DNA from: Micromonospora pattaloongensis
Lineage (GTDB): Bacteria > Actinomycetota > Actinomycetes > Mycobacteriales > Micromonosporaceae
Direction: 5' to 3'
DNA: 64,000 nucleotides
Assembly: GCF_900107255.1 (NCBI RefSeq)
Contig: NZ_FNPH01000005.1
Span: forward strand, 124,001-188,000
Shown here: positions 63,864 to 64,000 of the stretch, piece by piece
Numbering within the stretch: the first letter of the stretch is position 1
How the letters are laid out: each line of letters begins with the position of its first letter
The notes under the pieces: generated by a model
The model's database searches: none
What the model was told of the DNA's origin: nothing
Seen by the model: the letters and a program-made list of their open reading frames with translations, nothing else
Made by a program: the position numbers and the translations under genes

Positions 63864-64000
63864 TCAACTGCGGTCGGCTACGAAAACGCCGACGCCTTCG
63901 AGTGTCTCGGTCAGCCCGGTCGCGCGGAGGATCATCATGGCCTTGCCGACTACCGTGTCCGAGACGCCGTAGTCCTTGCAGAGTTGCGAGCGGCTGGGCA
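63864..64000 (-). CDS. C-terminal fragment of a GntR-type winged-helix regulator (5' end outside the window)
   Basis: A minus-strand frame enters from the right edge and stops at TGA (63866-63864), giving 44 residues. SRSQLCKDYGVSDTVVGKAM with MILRATGLTETLEGVGVFVAD is the helix-turn-helix and wing of a GntR-family regulator, in the pattern SxxxLAxxYGVSxxTVxxAxxxLxxxGLxExxxGxGxFVA. The very short tail after the wing means the protein has no large effector domain behind the HTH, as in small regulators often found on integrative elements. Confidence 0.75.
   Translation of the reverse strand, partial: PSRSQLCKDYGVSDTVVGKAMMILRATGLTETLEGVGVFVADRS

Overview
The window is high-GC chromosomal DNA (roughly 70-75% by eye) from an actinobacterium, almost certainly a member of the Micromonosporaceae (Micromonospora or Salinispora type). 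The signs are frequent GTG starts, tight GTGA/ATGA overlaps, TANNNT -10 boxes, a PknL-like PASTA kinase next to an Rv2175c homologue, a class II DAHP synthase, and a split, glycoside-type carotenoid pathway. Much of the backbone has counterparts in the Mycobacterium tuberculosis Rv2172c-Rv2188c neighbourhood: pimB', fadD15, an SRPBCC protein, a PlsC acyltransferase, exoribonuclease AS, aroG, pknL, Rv2175c, idsA2 and an MTHFR-type gene. Lineage-specific genes lie between them.

Layout. 1-2.6 kb: the end of an unknown gene, an M48 membrane protease, and a PimB'-like mannosyltransferase. 2.7-7.4 kb: a GGDEF-EAL protein overlapping a SAM methyltransferase, a membrane-anchored thioredoxin with its DUF4395 partner, then a NarL-type two-component system (to 9.1 kb). 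9.1-14.3 kb: long-chain acyl-CoA ligase, SRPBCC protein, an acidic hypothetical protein, ROK glucokinase and an EEP-fold enzyme. 14.4-20 kb: an FMO-type monooxygenase coupled to an alpha/beta hydrolase-fold protein that lacks its nucleophile, OtsA, a membrane protein and PlsC. 20-25 kb: a 1,262-residue zinc-ribbon/adenylate cyclase/AAA/TPR regulator divergent from a small protein with AWAGPT repeats, then a Crp-family regulator. 25-30 kb: exoribonuclease AS, a probably PPi-dependent phosphofructokinase, ProC and small proteins. 30-35 kb: two secreted enzymes, an M36 metalloprotease and a CBM2-GH18 chitinase. 35-42 kb: class II DAHP synthase, threonine aldolase, endonuclease IV, the PASTA kinase and the Rv2175c homologue.

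42-53.7 kb carries carotenoid genes in two blocks. The first is crtYc-crtYd plus a polyprenyl diphosphate synthase. The second is a six-gene minus-strand operon: YbaK, CrtA-like, GNAT, CruF, CruG-like and CrtD/CrtI-like. MetF, a CDP-alcohol phosphatidyltransferase, an XRE-TPR regulator and a barstar-like protein lie between the blocks. No phytoene synthase, phytoene desaturase or carotene aromatase gene is seen apart from the CrtD/CrtI-like one, so the pathway must be split across the genome, as known for sioxanthin in Salinispora.

54.8-61.6 kb is a DNA-damage mutagenesis operon: a HEPN-like protein, ImuA', ImuB and DnaE2. Upstream is a sequence matching the LexA-independent RecA-NDp/PafBC promoter consensus, followed by a leader of about 350 nt with five strong hairpins. 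I consider this the most interesting non-coding feature of the window.

61.7-64 kb changes character: lower GC, less biased codons, orphan membrane proteins and a truncated GntR-type regulator at the right edge. It looks like the start of an accessory region. I found no rRNA, tRNA, CRISPR array, insertion sequence or prophage structural gene.
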